From: Pontibacillus yanchengensis
GTDB taxonomy: Bacteria; Bacillota; Bacilli; Bacillales; BH030062
Direction: 5' to 3'
Assembly: GCF_009856295.1 (NCBI RefSeq)
Contig: NZ_WMEU01000003.1
Coordinates: forward strand, 496,001 to 560,000
DNA: 64,000 nucleotides
Under the pieces are notes generated by a model. It worked only from the letters and a program-made list of their open reading frames with translations, was not told where the DNA came from and made no database searches. This document shows positions 9,448 to 18,173 of this stretch, piece by piece (the first letter of the stretch is position 1; the number at the start of each line of letters is the position of its first letter). The position numbers were made by a program, and so were the translations under genes.

Positions 9448-10077
9448 ATGGAAACGTTAAAAGTATTTAATGAGCATAGACAAGAAACTGGTGTTGCATC
9501 TAGAGAAGAAGTCCACCAAAAAGGCCTGTGGCACGAAACTTTTCAGTGCTGGTTTGTAAGTGTCGAAGATGGGAAGCCTTATGTCTATTTACAAAAAAGA
9601 AGTTCAACAAAACAAGATTTTCCAAACTTATTCGATATTACAGCAGCAGGCCATTTACTTTCACACGAAACACTTCAGGACGGTGTGCGAGAAGTGGAGG
9701 AGGAACTAGGCTTGTACGTTTCTTTTGATGAGTTGTACTCAGGAGGAATCAAAATCGACCCAGTAACTCTCGGGAACTTTGTCGATCGAGAATTTGCTCA
9801 TGTATTTATCTATTTTTGTGAAAAAGATATTCACGACTTCACCCTACAACAAGAAGAAGTATCAGGTATGATAAAAGTAGAATTGAGTGAATTTAATCAG
9901 TTATGGGAAGAAAAGGTCGACCAAATCAAGATTACAGGGTTTGTAGTAGACGAAGAGGGCAAAGCGGAAGAATTAGACGAGAGTGTTGGACGAGACGCCT
10001 TCGTTCCACATAGTAAGGAGTATTATCAAGAGATTATTCAGGATATGTACGATTGTTTGGAGGAAAAGTGGAAGTAG
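9448..10077 (+). CDS. Nudix hydrolase (isopentenyl-diphosphate isomerase-like branch)
   Basis: 209 residues from the ATG at 9448, which has AAGGGAG seven bases upstream (an earlier in-frame TTG at 9427 does not). The Nudix box is GHLLSH-E-x6-REVEEELG, one residue shorter than the textbook spacing but usual for the branch beginning KGLWHETFQCWF and FDITAAGHL. Such proteins are often misnamed IDI; they probably hydrolyse a nucleoside-diphosphate derivative. Cytoplasmic, single gene. A 21-bp tandem repeat and a terminator follow. Confidence 0.85.
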   Translation: METLKVFNEHRQETGVASREEVHQKGLWHETFQCWFVSVEDGKPYVYLQKRSSTKQDFPNLFDITAAGHLLSHETLQDGVREVEEELGLYVSFDELYSGGIKIDPVTLGNFVDREFAHVFIYFCEKDIHDFTLQQEEVSGMIKVELSEFNQLWEEKVDQIKITGFVVDEEGKAEELDESVGRDAFVPHSKEYYQEIIQDMYDCLEEKWK

Positions 10078-10146
10078 GGGGGATCGGCGTTGATGTGGTT
10101 CCTGGATTTTAGGTAGAACTGGATTGTAAAGAGAGAGGACCAGTGC

Positions 10147-10209
10147 CATATCGAGGTAGAACTCACGCATATCCCACTGGAAGCTACGCATATCGAGGGG
10201 AAACTCACC
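10147..10209 (+). repeat. Three tandem 21-bp units
   Basis: Three consecutive 21-base units begin catatcgaggtagaactcacg; units 1 and 3 differ at few positions, unit 2 more. The repeat length is a multiple of three, so it appears inside spurious open frames on the minus strand. Confidence 0.7.
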
Positions 10210-10233
10210 CATATCTTGCAATTCATTCAAGCA

Positions 10234-10265
10234 AAAAAGCGAACCCACTAAAGGGTTCGCTTTTC
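10234..10265 (+). terminator. Terminator of the Nudix gene
   Basis: AAAAGCGAACCC-actaaa-GGGTTCGCTTTT, a perfect stem with flanking A and T runs. Confidence 0.85.
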
Positions 10266-10271
10266 TAATCG

Positions 10272-10491
10272 TCTAGGAAACTATAAATGGGTTAAGTTTG
10301 TGGATAACTTTGATAAAGTGAAGTGGCCACGTCCAGCTCCAGCGCCCAGCGACTAGTATGCTTCCCTCGCCTCGTACGATAAGTTAACATCGAATCACGC
10401 ATGTTTTCGTGTTGCCTTTATCTCCTACGGAATCGAACGAACCTACATCGTGTAGGCCGCAGCATTTACGTGGCTAACCGGGCGCTTTTGT
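10272..10491 (+). repeat. Family 1 repeat, full copy with DnaA-box-like 9-mer
   Basis: The left arm starts ctaggaaactataaa, then a perfect TGTGGATAA (10299-10307; complement of TTATCCACA), the ccagctccagcgcccagcga arm, and the right arm ending gggcgcttttgt. It starts directly after the Nudix terminator and ends 7 bases before the aminotransferase stop codon. Confidence 0.9.
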
Positions 10492-10498
10492 TCTTCCA

Positions 10499-11815
10499 TT
10501 ACACTTGATTACTCTTCAATCCTTCTTCATGCAAGGTTAAAGCTTCATCTAGCTTCGTAATGCCTTCTTCTATTTGTTCTTTTGTAATGGAGAGTGGTGG
10601 AATCATGCGGATGACTTCTGTTTTGTTGCCGCAGAAGTAGAACAGTGCTCCTTTTTCTAAAGCTAGTTCCAGTATATTCATTAACCCATCGCCATCTGCT
10701 TGTTTGGTTACAGGATCGACGACTTCGATTCCAATCAATAATCCTATGGAGCGGATATCACCGATGGATTCGTGTTTTTCTTTTAGCTCATGAAGGCGTT
10801 CGGTAGCATATGCTCCCACTTCCTTTGCGTTTTGAGGAAGGTTCTCTTCTTTTAATACCTCAAGGGTAGCTTCGGCTGCTCGACATGCTAATGGGTTTCC
10901 GCCAAACGTTGTCGCATGAGATCCAAGTGGCCATTGCTGCATTAATTCTTTAGATGCAACGGTTGCACCTAGTGGAAGACCGGATGCCATGGCTTTGGCG
11001 ATCGCCATAATGTCTGGTTCAACGCCAAGTGCTTGGGAAGCAAACCATTCACCAGTACGTCCAAAGCCTGTTTGTACTTCGTCAAAGATTAATAGAATAC
11101 CATATTCATCACAGATTTCACGTATTTTTTGAAGCCATTCTTTCGGAGGGATGATATATCCACCTTCGCCTAAAATGGGTTCCAGTATCATGCAAGAGAC
11201 TTCATCAGGTGTAACTTGATGCTCGAATAAATTCTCGACGTCTTTCTCGAGTTGTTTCACACAATATTCGCCAACATCCTCACCCTCTGGACAACCTTTC
11301 ACATCTGCATAAGGTAGCTGGTACGTTAATCCATTCGGTTGCATAAACTTACGATATTTACTCTTCGAAGTACTAACACCAAGTGCTCCCATCGTACGAC
11401 CATGGAAACCACCGGTAAAGGAAATGACATAAGGACGTTCCTTCACATGTTTTGCTAATTTAATAGCTCCTTCAACAGCCTCGGTACCACTATTACCGAA
11501 GAAGAAACAATCCAAGTCACCAGGAAGTACTTCAGCAAGATCATTTGCATATTGCAGTATCGATTCATACATAATGACACCAGAAGGACCATGCAACAAT
11601 TCGTCTGCTCCTTTTTTGACTGCATCCACGACTTTCGGGTGACGATGCCCGACGTTTGTTACCGCAATCCCGGAACTAAAATCAAGGTATTGTTTACCAT
11701 CCGTTCCGTAATAGTAGCAGCCTTCTTCTTTTTCTACAGGTAAGTTAGGAAAGTCTTTTGCCATAGTTGGAGCGAGAAAATCGCTCATGTTGTTATATAG
11801 ATGTTGCCACTCCAT
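10499..11815 (-). CDS. Class III PLP-dependent aminotransferase (GabT-like)
   Basis: 438 residues, full length for fold-type I class III enzymes. Visible motifs: [15 protein letters not shown] (phosphate-binding loop), FTGGFHGRT, the cofactor-binding [11 protein letters not shown], and [14 protein letters not shown] with the PLP-lysine AIAK. It resembles 4-aminobutyrate/acetylornithine aminotransferases; the omega-amino substrate cannot be fixed from sequence. It lies 74 bases downstream of the YjiH-like transporter gene on the same strand, so the pair may import and transaminate one compound. AAGGAGGACT precedes the ATG. Confidence 0.88.
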   Translation of the reverse strand: MEWQHLYNNMSDFLAPTMAKDFPNLPVEKEEGCYYYGTDGKQYLDFSSGIAVTNVGHRHPKVVDAVKKGADELLHGPSGVIMYESILQYANDLAEVLPGDLDCFFFGNSGTEAVEGAIKLAKHVKERPYVISFTGGFHGRTMGALGVSTSKSKYRKFMQPNGLTYQLPYADVKGCPEGEDVGEYCVKQLEKDVENLFEHQVTPDEVSCMILEPILGEGGYIIPPKEWLQKIREICDEYGILLIFDEVQTGFGRTGEWFASQALGVEPDIMAIAKAMASGLPLGATVASKELMQQWPLGSHATTFGGNPLACRAAEATLEVLKEENLPQNAKEVGAYATERLHELKEKHESIGDIRSIGLLIGIEVVDPVTKQADGDGLMNILELALEKGALFYFCGNKTEVIRMIPPLSITKEQIEEGITKLDEALTLHEEGLKSNQV

Positions 11816-11856
11816 TTCTAGTCCTCCTTGCGGGTAATAGTACTTCTTCTTTTAGC

Positions 11857-11887
11857 CACGTCTAAATGCGCGCCTTGCGCTTTTGTT
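11857..11887 (+). repeat. Remnant of family 1 repeat
   Basis: Only the outer parts of the element remain (ccacgtctaaatgcg and gccttgcgcttttgtt); it ends three bases from the stop codon of the YjiH-like gene. Confidence 0.6.
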
Positions 11888-11889
11888 CA

Positions 11890-13266
11890 TTATAAAAGCC
11901 AATGTGCCATTAGTGTAATGATTGGTAGTGTAATAATCGTACGTTGGATAAATATAACGACAAGTTCCCAGAATTTGATTGGGATTTTGGATTTTAATAA
12001 AAGGACGCCTATTTCAGACATATAAATCAGTTGTGTAATCGATACGCCAGCGATGATGAAACGAGTTAATTCACTCTCGATATTTTTCCCGATAACGGCT
12101 GGTAGGAACATGTCTGCAAAACCTACAATCATAGCTGGTGCTGCTGCACTGGCTTCAGGGATGTTCATCCATTGTAGCACGGGAACGATAGGAGCAGACA
12201 ACCATGTGAAAATTGGCGTGAATTCAGCTAGAATCAGTGCTACTGTACCGAGTGCCATCACAATAGGCAATAAGCCGAACCAAATGTCTAATACGTTCGT
12301 AAATCCTTTTTTAAATACATAGCCCAAGCTGTTAACGGAGTTTGCTTTTGATACAGCAAGTTCCGTGCCCCATTTCATAATGGACTTGCCTTCTGGCACA
12401 TCTTCAGAGATTTGCTTCCCAACTGGTTCATGATACGTCTTTTTCTTTAAAGATAGTGGTGGAATACGAGGCATGATAATTGCTGCCACGATAACAGCTA
12501 TCGTAATGGAAAAATAGAATGGAACGAATAAGTGCTCAAGTCCAATAAAGCTAATAACAACAAGACTGAATGCAATAGAGTTAATCGAGAAGTTCGACGC
12601 AATGACAGATGCTTCCCGTTTGTCATAGTAACCTTGTTCATATTGTTGTGTCGTAATTAAAACACCTACAGGTCCTGCTCCCATCCATGATGCAGTGGCA
12701 TCGATAGAAGAACGGCCTGGTAGAGTGAATAGTGGCTTCATAATTTTACGTAATAGTGTTCCTACGAATTCCATCAAACCAAATTCCATTAAGAATGGCA
12801 TTAACAGAGCTGCGAACAAAAACCATGTCGTAAGTACAGGGATTAAGGAATATAAAACGGTACCTCCACTTGCCTGAGACCAAATCCATTCCGGTCCTAA
12901 CTGGAAAAGGGTCAAAATGGCCAATAACGCTCCTAGTAAACGCAAGCTCGTCCACAATGGAGAGATCGAGAAAAGTTGCTGGAGGATTGGTTTGTCCATC
13001 CAAGCAGGCTTCATCGTTACTTGCACTAAAGCTAGAATGGAAGAAACAAGAATCAATGTTGTCATAATCGCTGGTAGTTGACTAGATAGTAGTCCTTGAA
13101 CAGATTCAGCTAATATCCCTACTCCTATTGTAATTTTTCCTTGAAAAGGGAGAGGGACTAAGAATAGTAGAATCCCAATAATGGAAGGGATTAGAAATTT
13201 TAAGTGACCTGATTCTACTATGGATTTCTTTGGTGAGGAATGGTGGGCTATTGTTTCTTCATTCAT
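11890..13266 (-). CDS. YjiH family membrane protein with nucleoside-recognition (Gate) domains
   Basis: 458 residues with about ten membrane helices. The pattern of two Gate-like repeats, including SSIDATASWMGAGPVGVLITTQQYEQG (first half) and ASAAAPAMIVGFADMFLPAVIG (second half), is that of the YjiH family. A charged cytoplasmic loop (about 240-275) separates the halves. Transport of a nucleoside- or amino-acid-like solute is the usual guess; no substrate is proven for the family. First gene of a likely operon with the aminotransferase; AGGAGG lies before the ATG and a strong promoter is just upstream. Confidence 0.8.
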   Translation of the reverse strand: MNEETIAHHSSPKKSIVESGHLKFLIPSIIGILLFLVPLPFQGKITIGVGILAESVQGLLSSQLPAIMTTLILVSSILALVQVTMKPAWMDKPILQQLFSISPLWTSLRLLGALLAILTLFQLGPEWIWSQASGGTVLYSLIPVLTTWFLFAALLMPFLMEFGLMEFVGTLLRKIMKPLFTLPGRSSIDATASWMGAGPVGVLITTQQYEQGYYDKREASVIASNFSINSIAFSLVVISFIGLEHLFVPFYFSITIAVIVAAIIMPRIPPLSLKKKTYHEPVGKQISEDVPEGKSIMKWGTELAVSKANSVNSLGYVFKKGFTNVLDIWFGLLPIVMALGTVALILAEFTPIFTWLSAPIVPVLQWMNIPEASAAAPAMIVGFADMFLPAVIGKNIESELTRFIIAGVSITQLIYMSEIGVLLLKSKIPIKFWELVVIFIQRTIITLPIITLMAHWLL

Positions 13267-13306
13267 TTGTATAAACCTCCTGTACGTCTAATTACTGTTG
13301 TTGATA

Positions 13307-13335
13307 AATATACATGATTATGATTTTTTATGCAA
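13307..13335 (-). promoter_or_regulatory. SigA-type promoter for the YjiH-like gene
   Basis: On the minus strand TTGCAT (13335-13330), a 17-base spacer ending in TG, and TATATT (13312-13307), about 40 bases before the start codon. Confidence 0.65.
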
Positions 13336-13483
13336 TGGAAGTTTTAAATAAAATGATGAATCTATTACTTATGTAAAATATAGTTAATGGAGCAGTGGAT
13401 AACCGTAAATAGTTGTTTTCATTCTTTATCTTGTGATACGTTTTGATAGAGGAACTGTATAGGAAGGTAGAAGGTGGATAGAA

Positions 13484-14065
13484 ATGAAAAAAATATTTGG
13501 TTTTCTATTGCTAGCTATGTTCGCTTACGTTCTGTATTCTGGCTATTCGATGTGGACGTATTCCACGAACTATCCTCCGGAACATACCGATGCGGCTATT
13601 GTCCTTGGGGCAGCAGCCTATCATGATGACCCTTCCCCTGTATTTGAAGAGCGGATTAAACATGGATTGAAGTTGTATAAAGACGATTATGTTGATAAGC
13701 TCGTTTTCACAGGTGGGAAAGGTTCAGGAGCAGCCTATGCAGAGGCGGAAGTTGCCAAAATGTATGCCATAGAGCATGGGGTTCCTGAAAGTGATATTGT
13801 GATTGAAACATCCTCCACAATCACAGAGGAAAATTTAAAAAACGCAAAGTCAAAAGGGGATACATCAAAAATAGACTCATATACAATCGTTAGTGATCCT
13901 TTTCATACCAAACGAGCTTTAGCAATGGCCCATAATCTAAATATGGACGCAATCGCTTCCCCTACAAAGACTTCAAAGTATAAAAGCCTCGAAACGAAGG
14001 TGCCTTTTTTCCTTAGAGAATGGGCGTTTTATTTAGGGTACGAGGCAGCTTCCTTTATACGTTGA
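13484..14065 (+). CDS. DUF218 / YdcF-SanA-ElyC family membrane-anchored protein
   Basis: 193 residues. One N-terminal hydrophobic helix (3-26) anchors the protein, with the domain outside. The DUF218 signatures are DAAIVLGAA (36-44), VFTGGKGSG (about 76-84) and the acidic SSTITEENLKNAK (about 111-123). Relatives ElyC and SanA act in cell-envelope maintenance; the catalytic activity is undefined. GGAAGGTAGAAGGTGG lies upstream of the ATG. Single gene. Confidence 0.85.
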   Translation: MKKIFGFLLLAMFAYVLYSGYSMWTYSTNYPPEHTDAAIVLGAAAYHDDPSPVFEERIKHGLKLYKDDYVDKLVFTGGKGSGAAYAEAEVAKMYAIEHGVPESDIVIETSSTITEENLKNAKSKGDTSKIDSYTIVSDPFHTKRALAMAHNLNMDAIASPTKTSKYKSLETKVPFFLREWAFYLGYEAASFIR

Positions 14066-14165
14066 ATTGACAATTGTGGAAGCAATACAGTATGATAAAA
14101 ACAGAAATAAAGACAAATCATTATTCAATCAACTCTCAATCCAAGGAGTATGTTTTATGAAGGTT

Positions 14166-14334
14166 ATTGTTCTTAACTAACACGTAATTTAATACGGTCT
14201 CAAGAAAGTGCAAAAGCTTACTGCAAGGTAAGCTGGGTTTGTTATACACTTTTTTGAGTAGTTAAGAACAATGAATCATAGCAAAGCAAATTGGGTTACT
14301 GAAACGCTATGGCATATGTGTCATAGCGTTTTTT
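14166..14334 (+). ncRNA. Candidate structured non-coding RNA with its own terminator
   Basis: A perfect 14-bp helix (14166-14179 with 14259-14272) encloses a second 12-bp helix (14199-14210 with 14247-14258, one G-U) and an inner hairpin (14215-14221 with 14228-14234). The second helix is directly adjacent to the first on the 3' side and separated by a 19-base bulge on the 5' side. About 30 bases later a strong terminator hairpin follows (AACGCTATG...CATAGCGTT plus T-run, 14303-14334). No open frame fits. I do not recognise the family; it is not obviously 6S, SRP, RNase P or a riboswitch class I know. Strand is set by the terminator. Confidence 0.6.
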
Positions 14335-14348
14335 GTCTTCTGGTAGAA

Positions 14349-14466
14349 ATAAGGGTGGATATCTATCCCGCCTTATTCATAACTAGAGTCGCGTACCAAC
14401 CAAGCGATTGAATAATGAATCGCCTAGGCTAAGCTGCAATGATCACATTCATTGCAGCTTTTTTAT
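14349..14466 (+). other. Hairpin-rich intergenic stretch ending in a terminator
   Basis: Three successive hairpins: AATAAGG...CCTTATT, GCGATT-gaataatg-AATCGC, and AAGCTGCAATGA...TCATTGCAGCTT followed by a T-run (14431-14466). It may be the 3' part of a second small transcript or just stacked terminators. No coding potential seen. Confidence 0.45.
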
Positions 14467-14473
14467 TTCATAC

Positions 14474-14675
14474 ACTAGGAAATTATAAAATTCAATGCTT
14501 GTGTATAACTAAAAAAAGAAGTGGCCACGTCCAGCTCCAGCGCCCAGCGACTAGCAAAATTCCTGCTCCTCCTTACGATAAGTCAACATCGAATCGCTAG
14601 CGCTCTTCGTGTTTCCTTTATCTCATACGGAGCCGTCCAGTTTGTACGTCGCTAGCAGGGCGCTTGCGCTTTTGT
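14474..14675 (+). repeat. Family 1 repeat, full copy
   Basis: Starts ctaggaaattataaaattca with a degenerate DnaA-box-like TGTGTATAA, contains ccagctccagcgcccagcga, and ends gggcgcttgcgcttttgt. Starts directly after a terminator, and lies about 100 bases upstream of the MutS2-like gene. Confidence 0.9.
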
Positions 14676-14775
14676 TCTTTTTTTATTAAATAAAGTAACT
14701 AGGCTTTTGTCTGCCCCAAGGCTTGCCGTGCGGTGAGTTTATAAAATGATATGTATAAAATAGGAGGAACTGAAA

Positions 14776-16707
14776 TTGAATCAATATGCATTTCAGGCAT
14801 TAGAATGCGATTGGGTATTAAATGAAGTTGCCCACTATGCATTAACGAGTAAAGGAAAAGAAACGATAATATCGCTTGAGCCGTCTCTTCATACAAAACA
14901 AATTGATCGTTGGTTAGAAGAGGTTAGTGAAGCGGTACAAATATTAGATATAAGTTCAAGTGTCCCAATTCATAGTTTGGATGATGTAACAGGAATGTTG
15001 GAGTATGGCAAGAAGGGGATGTTTATTAGACCGGATCAATTCAAGAAGCTAGTATCATTTCTTGACCATTGCTCCAAATTAAAGCGATTTATGAAGGATA
15101 AAGGATATATTGCTCCGACGATTGCTACCTATGCAGATTCAATTGAAGATCTGAGTGACTTGGAAGCTGATATTCAAAGTTGTATTCGGCACGGGCAGGT
15201 AGATGATTATGCATCGAAGGAGCTAGCTAAACTACGCAAACAAATTCACGCGCAGCTAACCAAGTTAAAAGACAAAATCCATCATCTCGCCAAGTCTAAA
15301 AAGCTATCCACCTATTTGCAGGAAACCGTTGTAGCTGAGAAAAATGGTCGCTTTGTCGTTCCTATTAAATCAAGCTACCGAACGAAAGTGAAAGGAACTG
15401 TCATTGACTCGTCTGCTTCAGGAGCTACGGTTTTCATTGAACCAGAAGAGATTACAACTATGCAGGAAGAATTAGAAATGCTTCGCTTAGCCGAAGAGCG
15501 AGAGGTGGAGCAGGTGCTTTATTATTTAACTGCACTTGTATTAGAGCGAGAGCATGAGCTGAGTGTGGCTGTTGAAACGATGCATCAATATGATGTCATT
15601 TTTGCTAAGGCTCATTATAGTAAGCAACTAAACGCTGCGCCTGCCACTATAAATGAAGACTATACAATTGACCTGAAAGAAGCTCGACATCCACTCCTTG
15701 GTGATCAAGCTGTCCCATTGACCGTGTATCTAGGATCTGACCAATATGCACTAGTCATTACAGGACCGAATACGGGAGGTAAAACTGTTACATTAAAAAC
15801 GATTGGGCTGTTAACGTTTATGACGCAGGTGGGATTGCATATTCCCGCAGAAAAGGGAAGCTCTCTCCATTTATTTCATGATATTTTTGTCGACATTGGA
15901 GATGGTCAAAGTATTACAGAGAACCTGAGTACGTTTAGCTCTAGACTGGTGAATATCATTCATATACTGCAGGAAGCGAATGACCATAGTTTAGTCTTAC
16001 TAGATGAATTAGGTTCTGGAACAGATCCTACAGAAGGTATGGGGCTTGCGACAGCCATATTAGACCAACTGTATCAAAAGGGTTCAACGATTTTTGCGAC
16101 CACGCACTATAATGAAATGAAGGATTTTGCAGAGGAAAAAGAAGGCTTTCTCAATGGTTCGATGGAGTTTGATTTAGAAACCTTACGCCCAACGTACCGA
16201 TTGTTGTTAGATACGACGGGAAAAAGTCAGGCTTTCCAAATTGCTTTGAAACTAGGGATGCACCCTGCGATTATTGAAAAGGCTCATTCCATATCGTATA
16301 AAGAAGATGCATCTTATTCATCAGCAGATACAGATACAAAGCAAAGTGATTTGGCAAAACAAGTTGCGGTGAATCGATATGCAAGACAATCATCAACCAA
16401 AGAAAAAGCAAAACTGGAGGATCGCATCCCTCACTATGATATGGGAGATAACGTTACGGTTCTAGCTACAGGTGAGACTGGCATTGTCTATAAAGGACCA
16501 GATAAAAAGGGAAATTATCTTGTTCAAATTAAAGGAGAAAAACAAACACTAAACCACAAGCGCATCCAATTGCATATACCTGCTAGAGATTTATATCCAG
16601 ATGATTATGATTTTGATATCATCTTCAAATCTAAAGAATATCGAAAAGTACGGAAACAATTAGATCGTAAGCATGTAGAAGGGGTAACGTTAGAAGAAGA
16701 AGATTGA
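14776..16707 (+). CDS. MutS2-like ATPase lacking the Smr nuclease domain
   Basis: 643 residues. Core and lever helices (about 1-300), then the MutS ABC-type ATPase with Walker A TGPNTGGKTVT (about 330-340), the ENLSTFSSRLVNI signature, Walker B LVLLDELGSGTDPTEG (about 411-426), and a C-terminal KOW-like segment. Canonical MutS2 is about 780 residues and ends with a clamp region and Smr endonuclease domain containing DLRG and HGxG motifs; these are absent here and the protein ends at an acidic LEEED, so no nuclease activity is expected. MutS2 proteins bind branched DNA or collided ribosomes; this paralogue could act only as an ATPase clamp. Start is TTG with AGGAGG eight bases upstream. Confidence 0.88.
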   Translation: MNQYAFQALECDWVLNEVAHYALTSKGKETIISLEPSLHTKQIDRWLEEVSEAVQILDISSSVPIHSLDDVTGMLEYGKKGMFIRPDQFKKLVSFLDHCSKLKRFMKDKGYIAPTIATYADSIEDLSDLEADIQSCIRHGQVDDYASKELAKLRKQIHAQLTKLKDKIHHLAKSKKLSTYLQETVVAEKNGRFVVPIKSSYRTKVKGTVIDSSASGATVFIEPEEITTMQEELEMLRLAEEREVEQVLYYLTALVLEREHELSVAVETMHQYDVIFAKAHYSKQLNAAPATINEDYTIDLKEARHPLLGDQAVPLTVYLGSDQYALVITGPNTGGKTVTLKTIGLLTFMTQVGLHIPAEKGSSLHLFHDIFVDIGDGQSITENLSTFSSRLVNIIHILQEANDHSLVLLDELGSGTDPTEGMGLATAILDQLYQKGSTIFATTHYNEMKDFAEEKEGFLNGSMEFDLETLRPTYRLLLDTTGKSQAFQIALKLGMHPAIIEKAHSISYKEDASYSSADTDTKQSDLAKQVAVNRYARQSSTKEKAKLEDRIPHYDMGDNVTVLATGETGIVYKGPDKKGNYLVQIKGEKQTLNHKRIQLHIPARDLYPDDYDFDIIFKSKEYRKVRKQLDRKHVEGVTLEEED

Positions 16708-16713
16708 AGCATG

Positions 16714-16753
16714 AAGAGCCTAGAAGAGGGGTACCCTCATTATAGGCTCTTTT
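16714..16753 (+). terminator. Terminator of the MutS2-like gene
   Basis: AAGAGCCTA...TAGGCTCTTTT with an inner GAGGGGTACCCTC stem. Confidence 0.8.
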
Positions 16754-16822
16754 ATTAGGTATCATAAAATAGGTATGATACGTTCATTATAGGAAGATTA
16801 GCGAAATGTATGGAGGGATAAC

Positions 16823-17517
16823 ATGAAATATGCGGTAGTAACTGGTGTCTCAAAAGGATTAGGGGCTTCTGTTGCACAAAGGAAATAGCCAAGAAAAATG
16901 AGGTTTCCTATACACATTATGCTTGTGATTTATCATCGGTTGAAGATCTAGAGCGTGTATTCACACTCATCATAAACCATATACGCGATAATCAACCTGA
17001 AGGTATTTACGTTGTGAATAATGCAGGAGTTGTAGAACCGATTGATCATGTAGGTGCTTTAGAATCAGGAAAAGTTGTTCAACATGTGCATGTTAATCTC
17101 ATTGCCCCTATGCTCATTACGAATCTTTTCTATAATAAAGTGAGTGAGACTCCTGTAACAATCGTGAACATTACGTCTGGTGCTGCCAACAGGTCTGTGT
17201 ATGGCTGGAGTGTGTATGGTAGTACAAAAGCAGGATTGAACTACTTCACAGAAACAGCTGCAAGTGAACAGGAACAACGAAATGGTCTTCATACTTCCAT
17301 TGCGTTTAGTCCGGGTGTAATGGATACAGATATGCAGGAAGATATTCGTTCTTCTTCTGAAGACGCCTTCGCTGATGTAGACAAGTTTAAAGAATTAAAG
17401 GAAAAGGGAATGCTGCGTGACACGAATGTAGTTGCTCAGGCTCTACGAAAACTTTTATTTAAACAATCATTAGAGAACGGACAAGTGTACCATGTAAACG
17501 ACTTACTAGACGAATGA
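16823..17517 (+). pseudogene. Decayed SDR gene, benzil-reductase (YueD)-like, internal deletion and frameshift
   Basis: GGAGGG and ATG 16823 begin MKYAVVTGVSKGLGASVAQ, a normal SDR start, but a stop follows at once. The rest continues in another frame from about 16885 (EIAKKNEVSYTHYACDLSS) through NNAGVVEP, the active-site ITSGA and Y-x3-K region (YGSTKAG) to the normal end at 17517. Comparison with the usual spacing indicates loss of roughly 25 codons between the two halves plus a frame change. The 3' part could be translated from GTG 17014 but lacks the cofactor-binding fold, so activity is unlikely. The last codons overlap the ribosome site of the next gene. Confidence 0.8.
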
Positions 17518-17527
17518 GGTGAACGGA

Positions 17528-18076
17528 ATGAGTTTGAACGAATGGTTCGATAAAGGTATGACACCACAGGAATACGTAAGTTCCATGACGAAGAACCAAG
17601 ATAACTTGATGCACGTATATAATCATTTTACGTTACCAGAAGATCAACGTTTCTTTGACAAGGTAAAAGAGCAGAATCTTCGAGTAGTTGTTCTCACGGA
17701 AGATTGGTGTGGGGATGCGATGTTAAACATTCCTATTCTATTAAAAATTTCCGAGCAGACGAATATGGATGTACGATTACTCAATAGAGATGAGAATTTG
17801 GAATTGATGGACCAATACCTAACAAATGGTTCCTCTCGTGCCATTCCCATTTTTATCTTTATCAATGAAAAAGGGGAGGAAGTTGCTGTTTGGGGCCCTC
17901 GTGCTCCAGAGTTACAACAACTCGTAGACAACGGACGCGAAAACCTACCAAGCAAAGATAATCCTATTTTTGAGGAAAAGCAAAAAGAGATGATTTTATT
18001 TCTAACGAAAGCGTATCGGGAAAACGAGGAACTATGGTCCCATGTGTATAATAGTATTAAGTCGACGCTAAAATAA
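17528..18076 (+). CDS. Thioredoxin-fold protein (thioredoxin family, EDWCGDA motif)
   Basis: 182 residues from ATG 17528, preceded by GAGGTGA. The thioredoxin-like fold is recognisable from RVVVLTEDWCGDAMLNIPIL, cis-proline region SSRAIPIFIFINEKGEEV, and helical C-terminus. Only one cysteine remains where thioredoxin has CxxC (WCGD), so it is not a dithiol oxidoreductase of the classic type; this is usual for this Bacillus family. Cytoplasmic. It was probably co-transcribed with the now broken SDR gene upstream. Confidence 0.8.
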   Translation: MSLNEWFDKGMTPQEYVSSMTKNQDNLMHVYNHFTLPEDQRFFDKVKEQNLRVVVLTEDWCGDAMLNIPILLKISEQTNMDVRLLNRDENLELMDQYLTNGSSRAIPIFIFINEKGEEVAVWGPRAPELQQLVDNGRENLPSKDNPIFEEKQKEMILFLTKAYRENEELWSHVYNSIKSTLK

Positions 18077-18081
18077 TAAGT

Positions 18082-18115
18082 AAAGCTCCCAGTATTTGTT
18101 TACTGGGAGCTTTGT
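18082..18115 (+). terminator. Terminator of the thioredoxin-fold gene
   Basis: AAAGCTCCCAGTA-tttgt-TTACTGGGAGCTTTG hairpin. Confidence 0.8.
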
Positions 18116-18173
18116 TGTGAGGAATTTTTGTAAAGCTGTGTTTATGGGTGGTGCTAATTTTTTATGAGATATC

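Noticed and set aside
10147..10209. Possible CRISPR array
   Set aside because: Units are contiguous without spacers and only three in number; no cas gene is present.
9973..10248. Open frames on the minus strand over the 21-bp repeat
   Set aside because: They are antisense to the Nudix gene end, and their repeated motif is produced by the 21-bp units.
10299..10307. DnaA box as sign of a chromosomal origin
   Set aside because: A single box inside a dispersed repeat, with no dnaA or dnaN nearby and no box cluster.
14166..14334. Retron-like or tracrRNA-like RNA
   Set aside because: There is no reverse transcriptase or Cas9 in the neighbourhood, and the fold has no msr/msd or anti-repeat features.
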